Assembly: GCA_030606765.1 (NCBI GenBank) | Contig: JAUWFX010000011.1 | Coordinates: 1 to 22,902 of the forward strand | Source: Dehalococcoidia bacterium | Lineage (GTDB): Bacteria > Chloroflexota > Dehalococcoidia > GIF9 > AB-539-J10 | Reading direction: 5' to 3' | Length of the DNA: 22,902 nt | Shown here: piece after piece, positions 15,096 through 22,389 of the stretch | Position numbering within the stretch: position 1 is the stretch's first letter | How the letters are laid out: the number at the start of each line of letters is the position of its first letter | Notes under the pieces: model-generated | What the model was told of the DNA's origin: nothing | The model's database searches: none | Seen by the model: only the letters and a program-made list of their open reading frames with translations | Program-made: the position numbers and the translations under genes

Positions 15096-15195
15096 CTAAC
15101 CCTCTAATACCCTTAGCCCACTATAAAATTGCCACATCTCCATAAATCTTAACGAAATTTTAGCATTTAGATGTTACAATACAAAACTTAGAGGT

Positions 15196-15229
15196 AAAAA
15201 TCAAAATGACAACTCAAAACGCAAAACTT
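15196..15229 (+). repeat. AT-rich AAAAATCAAAATGACAA repeat, second copy
   Basis: This is close to the sequence overlapping the end of nadA (minus strand 10084-10051), agreeing at about 30 of 34 positions by hand. Here it lies in the 345-base gap 15096-15440 between iscS and the second binding-protein gene, just before the structured leader. Confidence 0.45.
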
Positions 15230-15240
15230 TTAGCAACCGG

Positions 15241-15440
15241 GCCTGATAAAGCAGGCAACTACAAGAATCTGGAGACCAGAAGCAAGAAAGCAGATGGTTC
15301 TATTGATATTCTATCGGTATAGTGTATTATAATAAGGACTAATTTGCTGGAGGCAGCTGGTGGTCGGCTGGTTTCTTCCAGTACCAGAGGTTAGCCTGAT
15401 GAATCAAGCAACTACAAACTAAGAAGGAAGTTGATACGCA
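15241..15440 (+). promoter_or_regulatory. Conserved structured leader of the second binding-protein gene (copy B)
   Basis: It matches copy A (9348-9157, minus strand) in order and spacing. A GCCTG/CAGGC hairpin (15241-15256) comes first, then CTGGAGACCAG (15269-15279). GCTG/CAGC (about 15346-15357) and CTGG/CCAG hairpins nested in CTGGT/ACCAG follow, then GCCTGATGAATCAAGC and CAACTACAAA. Bases 15344-15418 match copy A at 67 of 75 positions. An extra 12-base stretch around 15300 is absent from copy A and creates a promoter-like TTGATA (15303-15308), 16 bases, TATTAT (15325-15330). If used, transcripts would start near 15337 and include the most conserved part. Confidence 0.55.
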
Positions 15441-17009
15441 GTGAAAAGAATTATTTTCCTGATTATGGCCAGTCTGCTGGTGATAGGGTTGGTCCTACCT
15501 GGCTGCGGTGAAGCAAAACCCGAACCAGTACTCTATGTCTTCGAAGGTGGGAAGATTAATATCGGTATAGCCGGGGAACTTAACTACACGGCTGGCGAGA
15601 TGCAATGGGCAGGCGCCATACTGGCACAGGAGGCAATCAACGGCAATGGTGGGGTAGTCATAGGCGGCGTGTCCTATATCTTGGAGTTGGTCCCCATAGA
15701 GACCGGTGAAGAGACTGCGGACCCTACTGGTCTGACTGGCGTATTGAATCTTACGGCGGCGATAGACGGCGTGGACTTCGTCCTCGGTGGCTCCCACGCA
15801 GAGGCCGTTGAGGTTTATCGGGATGTGGCTATGGAGAAGGATGTGATTTTCATAAACTGTGGTGCTGCCGCAGAGACGCTACAGCACAGCGTAGTCGACG
15901 ATTACGCGGGCTACCGGTTCTGGTTCAAGGGCACGCCGCACAATGAATATTTTTTGGGCCAGAGCGTTGTGAAGATACTGGGAACGGTTGCGATAAAGCT
16001 CAGAGAAGAAATGGGAGTAGCAGCTGATTATGCGCTGAATGCTACCATAGTCGCTGACAATTTGGCATGTGCCTATGAACAAGTGGTAGTTATCACGGAA
16101 CTGCTAGAAGATATAAACGTGAATCTTGTCCACGACCCATATTGGGTAGATGCGACGGGAAGCACAGTAGAAATACAGAATGTATTGACCTCAATAGCAG
16201 TCTTAGACCCCCAGTTTATCATCCCTGTATTCTCCGCGGATGCTGGCATTCTCTATGATGAGCTGCGTGCATCTGATGTACCGAATGCTATGTCGGTAGG
16301 CATTAACGTACTTGCCCAACTCAAGTCCCCCTGGGGAGCCCTTGACGTTGAGGATAGCCCCCCGCCTTGTGCTTATGAAGTTATACTGGATACCTGGGCA
16401 GAGGGGTTAGAGCAGACCGAGAAGACGGCAGATTTCCTTGACGCGTTCATGACTTATTTTGGAGGAGAGTACCCACTCAATGCCGCGGCTACCTATGATG
16501 CTCTTTTTATCGTGAAAGCGGCCATCGAAGCGGTGGCGTGGTACGATGCGGAGGAGGGAGTTGCATACGCATGGGTTGATGACATTATTCAATGGGTGGA
16601 GGACCCGGCCAACGCCCAGGTGACCACGACTGGCCTGACCACCTATTATCCCAGGCCGGGGACTACGGCTGCCGGGAAGCCAGCGCTCACCGAGACCCAG
16701 GTACGCTCGTTGTATGATCTTGATAGTTATAACCATACATATGCTTATGACGCGAAGGACTGGACAATGCCGGCACATACCACTCATGACCTGGCCTACG
16801 GTCCTGGCCTCTTGACCGGCGTTGGCGCCCAGTGGCAGTGGGACAACGAAGCTGGTCAGTGGAAGAAGGTGGGCGTCTGGCCGATGGATTTTGGAGACGA
16901 ATACGACGAGGCCTTGACTGACCAGTACGGCTGCTGGAACTTTGCGTACAATGGCACAGTGGTCCTCATAATACCGCAGGATATAATCGCCCACCACACG
17001 CCTGAGTAG
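15441..17009 (+). CDS. Second lipoprotein Liv-type substrate-binding protein, orphan
   Basis: 522-residue lipoprotein paralogous to the one at 7555-9156. The signal peptide and lipobox are nearly the same (MKRIIFLIMASLLVIGLVLP, then GC with Cys22), and both share VIFINCGAAAETLQHSVV-like and DQYGCWNFAYNGT-like regions. Over most of their length they are only moderately similar. It should bind a solute outside the membrane for a HAAT importer. The start is GTG at 15441, with AAGGAAG ten bases upstream. No permease or ATPase genes adjoin it, so it may share the LivFGHM complex encoded at 2915-6811 and widen its substrate range, or serve a transporter elsewhere. A terminator follows. Confidence 0.86.
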   Translation: MKRIIFLIMASLLVIGLVLPGCGEAKPEPVLYVFEGGKINIGIAGELNYTAGEMQWAGAILAQEAINGNGGVVIGGVSYILELVPIETGEETADPTGLTGVLNLTAAIDGVDFVLGGSHAEAVEVYRDVAMEKDVIFINCGAAAETLQHSVVDDYAGYRFWFKGTPHNEYFLGQSVVKILGTVAIKLREEMGVAADYALNATIVADNLACAYEQVVVITELLEDINVNLVHDPYWVDATGSTVEIQNVLTSIAVLDPQFIIPVFSADAGILYDELRASDVPNAMSVGINVLAQLKSPWGALDVEDSPPPCAYEVILDTWAEGLEQTEKTADFLDAFMTYFGGEYPLNAAATYDALFIVKAAIEAVAWYDAEEGVAYAWVDDIIQWVEDPANAQVTTTGLTTYYPRPGTTAAGKPALTETQVRSLYDLDSYNHTYAYDAKDWTMPAHTTHDLAYGPGLLTGVGAQWQWDNEAGQWKKVGVWPMDFGDEYDEALTDQYGCWNFAYNGTVVLIIPQDIIAHHTPE

Positions 17010-17049
17010 CGAACAACCGGGGCAAGGTCATTAGCCCATTGATATAATT

Positions 17050-17080
17050 GGTGGTGCCAGCGGCATCACCGCTCTTTTTT
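17050..17080 (+). terminator. Rho-independent terminator of the orphan binding-protein gene
   Basis: Nine-base-pair stem GGTGGTGCC/GGCATCACC (17050-17058 with 17062-17070, one G-T pair), loop AGC, then GCTC and six T. It lies 40 bases past the stop. Confidence 0.82.
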
Positions 17081-17089
17081 ACTACCTGC

Positions 17090-17222
17090 CTCTTGTCATT
17101 GTGAAGCAATCCCCCCTTCCCTTCATTACGAGGAGCGAGATTCCTCGCTTGCGCTTCGGAACAGGCTCCGCAATCTCGGAGATTGCCTCGCACCGACAAG
17201 TCGGTGCTCGCAATAACAAAAC
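17090..17222. repeat. GTCATTG/GCAATCTC-type composite repeat
   Basis: In the 307-base gap 17010-17316, after the terminator. It shares with 800-960 the run GAGATTCCTCG, GCTTCGGAACAGGCTCCGCA and ATCTC, then GGAGATTGCC, and a small hairpin ACCGACAAGTCGGT. No gene is visible. Confidence 0.75.
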
Positions 17223-17232
17223 CTCAAGTGGC

Positions 17233-17261
17233 TGGACATTGCTTGACGATAGGGGTATACT
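17233..17261 (+). promoter_or_regulatory. Likely sigma70-type promoter for the thi4-homocysteine gene cluster
   Basis: TGGACA (17233-17238), a 17-base spacer, then TATACT (17256-17261); each box differs from consensus by one base. The leader to the ATG at 17317 is only about 50 bases and has no TPP riboswitch motifs (CTGAGA, ACCTGA). Confidence 0.55.
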
Positions 17262-17316
17262 AGCTGGCACGTCTTCCAAGCCACCGCTCCAGTAGCTAAA
17301 GAGAGGCTGATTAAGG

Positions 17317-18090
17317 ATGGATGAAGTTATTATTTCCCGTGCCATTGTTGAAAGCTACATGCAAGACTTCATGGGAGCGATGGAGGTGGATGTTGCTGTA
17401 GCCGGGGCGGGGCCGGCTGGGCTTGTCACTGCCTACTCCCTGGCGGAAGAGGGCATAAAGGTGGTAGTGTTTGAAAGGCAGCTTCGTGTTGGCGGTGGCA
17501 TGTCTGGGGGAGGGATGATGTTTAACCGCATCGTCGTTCAGGAGGAAGGCAAGAGGATATTGGATGAGTTTGAGGTTTCAGCTGAAGAGTATGAAAAGGG
17601 GTACTATGTCGCTGATTCATTGGAGGCTATTTCAACTATCTGCTCAAGGGCTATAAAGGCCGGGGCGAAGATTTTCAATTTGATTAATGTTGAAGATGTC
17701 ATGGTTCGGGAAGATGACAGGATAACCGGGCTTGTTTTGAACTGGAGCGCTGTTTCCTGGTCGAAGCTGCATGTAGATCCTCTAACTGTGAGGTGCAAGG
17801 TGGCTGTAGATGCCACCGGGCATGACGCTGAAGTCTGCCGTATCGTGGCAGAGAAGATAGGTCCGAAGTTAAGGACGAAGACGGGAGAGGTGATGGGGGA
17901 GAAGTCCATGTGGGCTGAGAAAGGGGAAAGAGAAATATTGGAAAACACCAGGGAAGTCTACCCCGGATTAGTGGTCGCCGGTATGACAGCGAATGCAGTT
18001 TTTGGTTCCCCGAGGATGGGAGCAATTTTTGGCGGTATGCTTTTATCCGGTAAAAAGGCTGCCCGGGTAGCTATGGAGTTGCTTAAATAA
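17317..18090 (+). CDS. Thi4-family thiazole synthase, sulfide-dependent type
   Basis: 257-residue protein of the Thi4/ADP-thiazole synthase family, which builds the thiazole half of thiamine from NAD and glycine. It has the dinucleotide site VAGAGPAGL (about 28-36), the family motif RVGGGMSGGGMMFNRIVV (57-74), LHVDPLT, DATGHDAEV (165-173) and a C-terminal TANAVFGSPRMGAIFGGM. After GHD it lacks the GAFCAKR-like stretch holding the sacrificial cysteine of yeast/plant Thi4, so by family knowledge it should use free sulfide catalytically, as in methanogen enzymes. ATG at 17317 abuts AAGG, with GAGAGG a little further up. It lies 13 bases before the homocysteine synthesis gene. Because related flavin-dependent proteins exist, exact chemistry is inferred. 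Confidence 0.85.
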   Translation: MDEVIISRAIVESYMQDFMGAMEVDVAVAGAGPAGLVTAYSLAEEGIKVVVFERQLRVGGGMSGGGMMFNRIVVQEEGKRILDEFEVSAEEYEKGYYVADSLEAISTICSRAIKAGAKIFNLINVEDVMVREDDRITGLVLNWSAVSWSKLHVDPLTVRCKVAVDATGHDAEVCRIVAEKIGPKLRTKTGEVMGEKSMWAEKGEREILENTREVYPGLVVAGMTANAVFGSPRMGAIFGGMLLSGKKAARVAMELLK

Positions 18091-18103
18091 GGTTAAGTTT
18101 GCT

Positions 18104-19312
18104 ATGGCAAAGACAATAGCCGAAATCAACGAGAAAATCAAAAAAGGTAAGGCTGTCGTGGTGACTGCCGAGGAAGTGATCGACATCGCTAAGGAAAAAG
18201 GCGTAAGCAGGGCGGCCGAGGAAATTGATGTAGTTACCACCGGTACCTTCGGCCCCATGTGCGGGTCTGGTGCTTTTTTCAATGTTGGACATACCAGGCC
18301 GAGGATAAAACTCGGCGGTGGCAAGGTTTACCTTAATGATGTGCCGGTCTATACCGGGATGGCTGCTGTGGATATTTTCCTCGGGGCAACTGCCCTTCCC
18401 GATGATGACCCCAGGAACAAGTTCTACCCCGGGGAGTTCAATTATGGTGGTGGACATGTAATCGAGGAGCTGGTAGCGGGGAAGGACATAAGACTTACCG
18501 CCACCGCTTTTGGAACGGACTGCTACCCCCGGAAAAAGCTGGAGACCCTGATTAACATCAAGGACATAAACGAGGCAATTCTATTTAATCTCAGAAATGC
18601 CTACCAGAACTATAATGCGGCATTGAACATCTCCGATAAGGTTATCTATACCTATATGGGGGTGCTTAAGCCCAATTTGGGAAATGCTCACTACTCTACT
18701 GCGGGGCAACTCTCACCGCTGTTGAACGACCCTTACTATAAGACCATAGGTGTTGGGACGCAGATTTTCCTGGGCGGCGGTATAGGTTATGTGGCCTGGC
18801 ATGGTACGCAGCATAATCCCACTGCTCTCAGAGGGGACACTGGGGTGCCGCGGGGGGGGGCAGGGACACTGGCCGTGATCGGGGATTTAAAGCAGATGAA
18901 GCCGGAGTGGTTAGTCGGGACAAGCATGCTCGGTTACGGCTGCACATTAACTGTGGGCATAGGTGTCCCGATACCCATACTTTCCGAGGAAATTCTCCGT
19001 TACACTACAGTAAGCGATGCTGGCATCCTGGCACCCCTCGTGGACTATTCCGAGGCTTATCCCCAGTTGAAGCCGGATATCCTGGGAGAAGTTAGCTATG
19101 CTGAGCTCAGAAGCGGTCGTATAAAGGTTCAGGGCAAGGATGTCCCGACTGGTTCTTTATCCAGCTATCCTAAAGCGGTGGAAATTGCCAGTATCTTGAA
19201 AGAATGGATAGAAAAGGGTGAGTTTTTGCTCACCGAGCCAGTGGCTCCGTTGCCCGGAGTGGAGTCGGGCATAACCTTTAAGTCACTCAAGGAAAGACCA
19301 ATAGGGGAGTAA
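18104..19312 (+). CDS. Homocysteine biosynthesis protein, DUF39 (L-aspartate semialdehyde sulfurtransferase)
   Basis: 402-residue DUF39/COG1900 protein. In methanogens the homologue (MA1821 type) works with a NIL/ferredoxin partner to form homocysteine directly from aspartate semialdehyde and sulfide, bypassing O-acyl-homoserine. Visible family features are TTGTFGPMCGSGAFFN with Cys53, FGTDCYPRK with Cys140, LGGGIGYVAWHGTQHNP, and CTLTVGIGVPIPIL. It consists of DUF39 only; the CBS domains of some archaeal homologues are missing. The start at 18104 has only a weak AAGG site 11 bases upstream, and the gene follows thi4 by 13 bases. The iron-sulfur partner follows 10 bases downstream. Confidence 0.9.
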   Translation: MAKTIAEINEKIKKGKAVVVTAEEVIDIAKEKGVSRAAEEIDVVTTGTFGPMCGSGAFFNVGHTRPRIKLGGGKVYLNDVPVYTGMAAVDIFLGATALPDDDPRNKFYPGEFNYGGGHVIEELVAGKDIRLTATAFGTDCYPRKKLETLINIKDINEAILFNLRNAYQNYNAALNISDKVIYTYMGVLKPNLGNAHYSTAGQLSPLLNDPYYKTIGVGTQIFLGGGIGYVAWHGTQHNPTALRGDTGVPRGGAGTLAVIGDLKQMKPEWLVGTSMLGYGCTLTVGIGVPIPILSEEILRYTTVSDAGILAPLVDYSEAYPQLKPDILGEVSYAELRSGRIKVQGKDVPTGSLSSYPKAVEIASILKEWIEKGEFLLTEPVAPLPGVESGITFKSLKERPIGE

Positions 19313-19322
19313 TATAAGAAAA

Positions 19323-19733
19323 ATGAATGTCTCCAGAAGAATAGTGCTTCACTTCCCGCCCAACATAACAGGGCAGCCAGTCGTTTACCGCCTGGTTAAG
19401 AATTTTGGCCTCACCTTTAATATCCTCAAAGCTTCAGTATCGCCGGGAGAGGAAGGATTGCTGGTCATGGAACTGAGCGGTGAGCAGAAAAACTACGATA
19501 AGGGCGTCAAATACCTCACTGAGACCGGGGTAGAAATCCAGTCCTTGAGTCAGGATGTCGTCCGCGATGAATCCCGGTGCACTCATTGTGGAGCCTGTAT
19601 CACTATTTGCCCCACCGAGGCTTTTTCTCTGGAGCCGAAAACAAGGAAAGTGCTCTTTGACCACAATAAGTGTGTTGTCTGCGGATTATGTGTCAAGGCT
19701 TGTCCTCCTCGAGCGATGATATTGCATTTCTGA
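19323..19733 (+). CDS. NIL domain / 2x[4Fe-4S] ferredoxin, partner of the DUF39 protein
   Basis: 136-residue two-part protein. Residues 1-75 form a NIL domain (SRRIVLHFPPNITGQPVVYR), a small ligand-binding fold. Residues 84-136 are a bacterial-type ferredoxin with two cluster motifs, Cys86-x2-Cys89-x2-Cys92-x3-Cys96 and Cys117-x2-Cys120-x2-Cys123-x3-Cys127, each followed by Pro. In methanogens the MA1822-type homologue is required with the DUF39 protein for homocysteine synthesis, probably in electron or sulfur transfer. ATG at 19323; GGGGAG lies 13 bases upstream, rather far. The order and spacing with the preceding gene make co-function very likely. Confidence 0.92.
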   Translation: MNVSRRIVLHFPPNITGQPVVYRLVKNFGLTFNILKASVSPGEEGLLVMELSGEQKNYDKGVKYLTETGVEIQSLSQDVVRDESRCTHCGACITICPTEAFSLEPKTRKVLFDHNKCVVCGLCVKACPPRAMILHF

Positions 19734-19799
19734 CCCTGAACGAAGTTAAGGGGGGGAATCTTATGGTGTCAGGGCAAATTTCGTGAAGGGGAAGAATCC

Positions 19800-20525
19800 A
19801 TGCATGAGCCACGTTTCTACCGCCACTGGATTAAGGACAGCGGGTTAATTTCTTTTAATGTAGTGGTAGCGCAGACAGACTTGTACATCCGCTCTCAGCG
19901 TAATCTGAAGGATAAAGCTCTTAATTCCGTGCTAAAGCACCGTGGCTCTCTAGAGGCATATATTGAGCGTCATCCTATTTTCCTGACTACATTAGACAGT
20001 TATCAGGCTGAAGCTGAAGCCCCGGCCATCGTCAGAGAAATGGCCAGGGTATCTCAGCTAACGGGTGTTGGCCCTATGGCAGCGGTAGCTGGCGCCATTG
20101 CTGAAGCAGTAGGCAGGGATTTACTAGCTTTCTCGCCAGAGGTCATTGTGGAGAATGGTGGCGATATTTTTCTGAAAATATCTAAGAAGAGGTTGGTAGG
20201 TATCTACGCCGGGCAATCAGCTTTTACCAAAAAAATTGCCCTGAAAATTATGTCCAAAGAAACACCACTGGGCATAGGCACGTCTTCAGGAAGCGTAGGG
20301 CATTCTTTAAGCCTGGGCAGCGCTGACGCCGTTGTTGCTCTTTCATCCTCGGCAGCTTTAGCTGATGCCGCAGCCACAGCGCTAGGCAATATGGTCAAGG
20401 CCGCAGATGATATTTCTAAGGCAATTGAAAAAGCCCGGAGTATCGAGGGACTACGTGGTGTGGTTATTATTGTGGGCGACAAAATGGGTGTCTGGGGCAG
20501 GGTGAAAATTGTGCCCCTTGGTTAG
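19800..20525 (+). CDS. UPF0280 (COG2122) family protein, ApbE-like
   Basis: 241-residue member of the UPF0280/COG2122 family. It carries the conserved GDIFLKI region near the middle (VENGGDIFLKISKKR) and the Gly/Ser-Ala-rich signature GTSSGSVGHSLSLGSADAVV, then ADAAATALGNM. The fold is related to the flavin transferase ApbE, but the family is distinct. In Methanosarcina a member (MA1715) was reported as a third protein needed for the aspartate-semialdehyde route to homocysteine, and its presence directly after the other two genes supports that here. ATG at 19800 follows GAAGGGGAAG. The 66-base gap before it holds no obvious terminator. Biochemical activity remains uncertain. Confidence 0.85.
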   Translation: MHEPRFYRHWIKDSGLISFNVVVAQTDLYIRSQRNLKDKALNSVLKHRGSLEAYIERHPIFLTTLDSYQAEAEAPAIVREMARVSQLTGVGPMAAVAGAIAEAVGRDLLAFSPEVIVENGGDIFLKISKKRLVGIYAGQSAFTKKIALKIMSKETPLGIGTSSGSVGHSLSLGSADAVVALSSSAALADAAATALGNMVKAADDISKAIEKARSIEGLRGVVIIVGDKMGVWGRVKIVPLG

Positions 20526-20566
20526 TCCCTTCTTTTTTGCCCCGAGCAGTGATAAAGTTTTAGATA

Positions 20567-21508
20567 ATGAGAAACTCACCCAACCTCCATGTGCAATTAG
20601 CCCCCCAGCATCCTGAGGGACTAATCCTGTCTAATCCTGTGATGATAGCTGCTGGCATAGCTGGCTATGGCATAGAGTATGCTGAAATTGTTGATATACA
20701 AAAATTGGGCGCCATTGTCTGTAAAGGAACGACCCTTATGCCTAAAGAAGGTAATGCCCAACCACGACTGGTGGAAACCGCTGGTGGTTTGCTAAATTCG
20801 GTGGGCTGGGAAAATATCGGTGTCGACGCCCTGATTGGAGAAAAAGCGCCTGTGTGGGCAAGATGGCAGGTCCCGGTTATCGTTAACGTTGCCGGGGAAA
20901 CAATAGACGAATATGTGGCTGTGACAAGCAAGTTAGAAGGCGTGCCCGGGATCAGCGGCATTGAGCTAAATATTAGCTGCCCCAATGTTTCCGCAGGTGG
21001 GATGGAATTTGGTGTCGACCCCAAGCTTGCCGCTCAGGTAACTTCAGCAGTTAAAGCTGCCACCACCTTACCGGTTATCGTTAAGTTGAGTCCCAATGTA
21101 ACCGATATTAAGGAAATTGCTTTAGCCGTGGAAGAAGCTGGAGCTGATGCCATATCCCTGATTAACACACTGAAGGGCATGGCAATTGATATAGACCAGA
21201 GAAAACCCTACCTGGGGAATATTGTAGGCGGGCTTTCTGGTCCCGCTATCAAGCCTGTGGCTCTTTATATGGTATTCGAGGTAGCAGGGGTGGTCCGTAT
21301 TCCAGTGATAGGATGCGGCGGCATTGCTTGTGCTGAGGATGCCCTGGAGTTTATTATGGCTGGAGCTACTGCCATACAGATTGGCACAGCCAGTCTGACT
21401 AGTCCTGATATCTGCCTTACTATACTTGGGAGGATAGAGCATTTTATGCTGGACAGGGGGGTGGAGAATCTCACTGACCTTATTGGCGTTGCCCAGGATA
21501 AGTCCTGA
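20567..21508 (+). CDS. pyrD: Dihydroorotate dehydrogenase, class 1B catalytic subunit
   Basis: 313-residue FMN enzyme of pyrimidine synthesis oxidising dihydroorotate to orotate in the cytoplasm. Motifs: substrate loop GGLLNSVGWENIGVD (73-87), NISCPNV with catalytic Cys138 (class 1 uses Cys, class 2 Ser), IVKLSPN, and the C-terminal FMN phosphate regions PVIGCGGIACAEDALEF and GATAIQIGTAS. Class 1B is favoured by overall type, but the electron-transfer partner PyrK is not adjacent. ATG at 20567 lacks a clear ribosome-binding site; a slightly later start is possible. It follows UPF0280 after 41 bases and converges on the mutase operon, with stops only 8 bases apart and no terminator between. 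Confidence 0.92.
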   Translation: MRNSPNLHVQLAPQHPEGLILSNPVMIAAGIAGYGIEYAEIVDIQKLGAIVCKGTTLMPKEGNAQPRLVETAGGLLNSVGWENIGVDALIGEKAPVWARWQVPVIVNVAGETIDEYVAVTSKLEGVPGISGIELNISCPNVSAGGMEFGVDPKLAAQVTSAVKAATTLPVIVKLSPNVTDIKEIALAVEEAGADAISLINTLKGMAIDIDQRKPYLGNIVGGLSGPAIKPVALYMVFEVAGVVRIPVIGCGGIACAEDALEFIMAGATAIQIGTASLTSPDICLTILGRIEHFMLDRGVENLTDLIGVAQDKS

Positions 21509-21516
21509 TAGGCCTG

Positions 21517-21918
21517 CTATTTGGCGGTTATTTCCTTCTGGATGAAGCTGATGATGTCCTCTGTGGAAGTGCCCGGGCCAAAAACAGCTTTTATGTCCAT
21601 TTTTTGTAAGGTGAGAATATCATCCTCGGGTATTATGCCACCAGCGATAACCAGGGCATCTTGTCTTCCTTTTTTCCTTAATCCTTCTATGATTGGTGGA
21701 AAGAGCTCTAAATGAGCTCCCGACAGGATGCTCAACCCAATAACATCTACATCCTCCTGGATAGCTGCCTCGACAATCATCTCGGGAGTTTGTCGGATAC
21801 CAGTATAGATTACCTCCATGCCGGCATCCCGCAAAGCCCTCGCTACCACTTTAGCACCTCGGTCATGCCCATCTAAACCAGGCTTGGCTAGCAGAACACG
21901 GATTCTATCTTTGTTCAT
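21517..21918 (-). CDS. Methylmalonyl-CoA mutase, cobalamin-binding (C-terminal) subunit
   Basis: 133-residue B12-binding protein forming the small part of a split mutase. Motif order is as expected: [10 protein letters not shown] with the cobalt-ligating His18 in DxHxxG (16-21), LSILSGAH, and the VIAGGIIP region. Together with the catalytic subunit it interconverts methylmalonyl-CoA and succinyl-CoA in propionate metabolism. I choose the ATG at 21918 because GGGAG lies six bases upstream; the longer open frame from a TTG at 21948 would overlap the epimerase gene. It is the last gene of the operon, 14 bases after the epimerase stop. Confidence 0.93.
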   Translation of the reverse strand: MNKDRIRVLLAKPGLDGHDRGAKVVARALRDAGMEVIYTGIRQTPEMIVEAAIQEDVDVIGLSILSGAHLELFPPIIEGLRKKGRQDALVIAGGIIPEDDILTLQKMDIKAVFGPGTSTEDIISFIQKEITAK

Positions 21919-21932
21919 AGTCTGCTCCCTCT

Positions 21933-22331
21933 CTAGATTTTCTGACAAAGCTCAACAAGCACCCCTCTAAGCGATTTGGGGTGAATGAAAGCTACCATGC
22001 CCTCTAAGCCAGGGCGAGCCTTCTTATCAATTAATTCTACCCCCCTTTTAGAGAGGCGGCTAAGCTCCTTATCTACATCGTCAACTTCAAACGTTATATG
22101 GTGAAGGCCCTCCCCTCTTTTCTCCAGGACTTTAGTCATATTACTGCCGGGAAGTGGTTCCAAAAGTTCCAGATTGGCGCCCTGGGCTAAGGAAAGGATG
22201 GCTGCCTTTACTCCTTGCTCCGGGAGGGTTTCAATCTTGTCAACTTCAGCGTCGAAACAATCCTTATAAAGCTTTATCGCTTCATCAAGGTTGCTAACTA
22301 CAATACCGATGTGGTCAACTTTTTTGGCCAT
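21933..22331 (-). CDS. mce: Methylmalonyl-CoA epimerase
   Basis: 132-residue vicinal-oxygen-chelate fold protein that interconverts (S)- and (R)-methylmalonyl-CoA. Likely metal ligands are His7 (VDHIGI), a histidine in [11 protein letters not shown] (77/78) and Glu127 (VLVELCQ). The family signature [20 protein letters not shown] fills the C-terminal third. ATG at 22331 has AGGAGG four bases upstream. It sits between the two mutase subunit genes, 58 bases after the large subunit and 14 before the small one, the usual arrangement in anaerobes and archaea. Confidence 0.95.
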   Translation of the reverse strand: MAKKVDHIGIVVSNLDEAIKLYKDCFDAEVDKIETLPEQGVKAAILSLAQGANLELLEPLPGSNMTKVLEKRGEGLHHITFEVDDVDKELSRLSKRGVELIDKKARPGLEGMVAFIHPKSLRGVLVELCQKI

Positions 22332-22389
22332 TTCACCTCCTTTAAAGCTAGCCCCGATGTAATCCGGGATAAATCTTGAAAGCGGCCTC

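Noticed and set aside
22332..22389. CCCCGAT/ATCCGGG hairpin between mutase and epimerase genes
   Set aside because: One central mismatch, no T-run, and the genes are expected to be co-transcribed; too weak to annotate.
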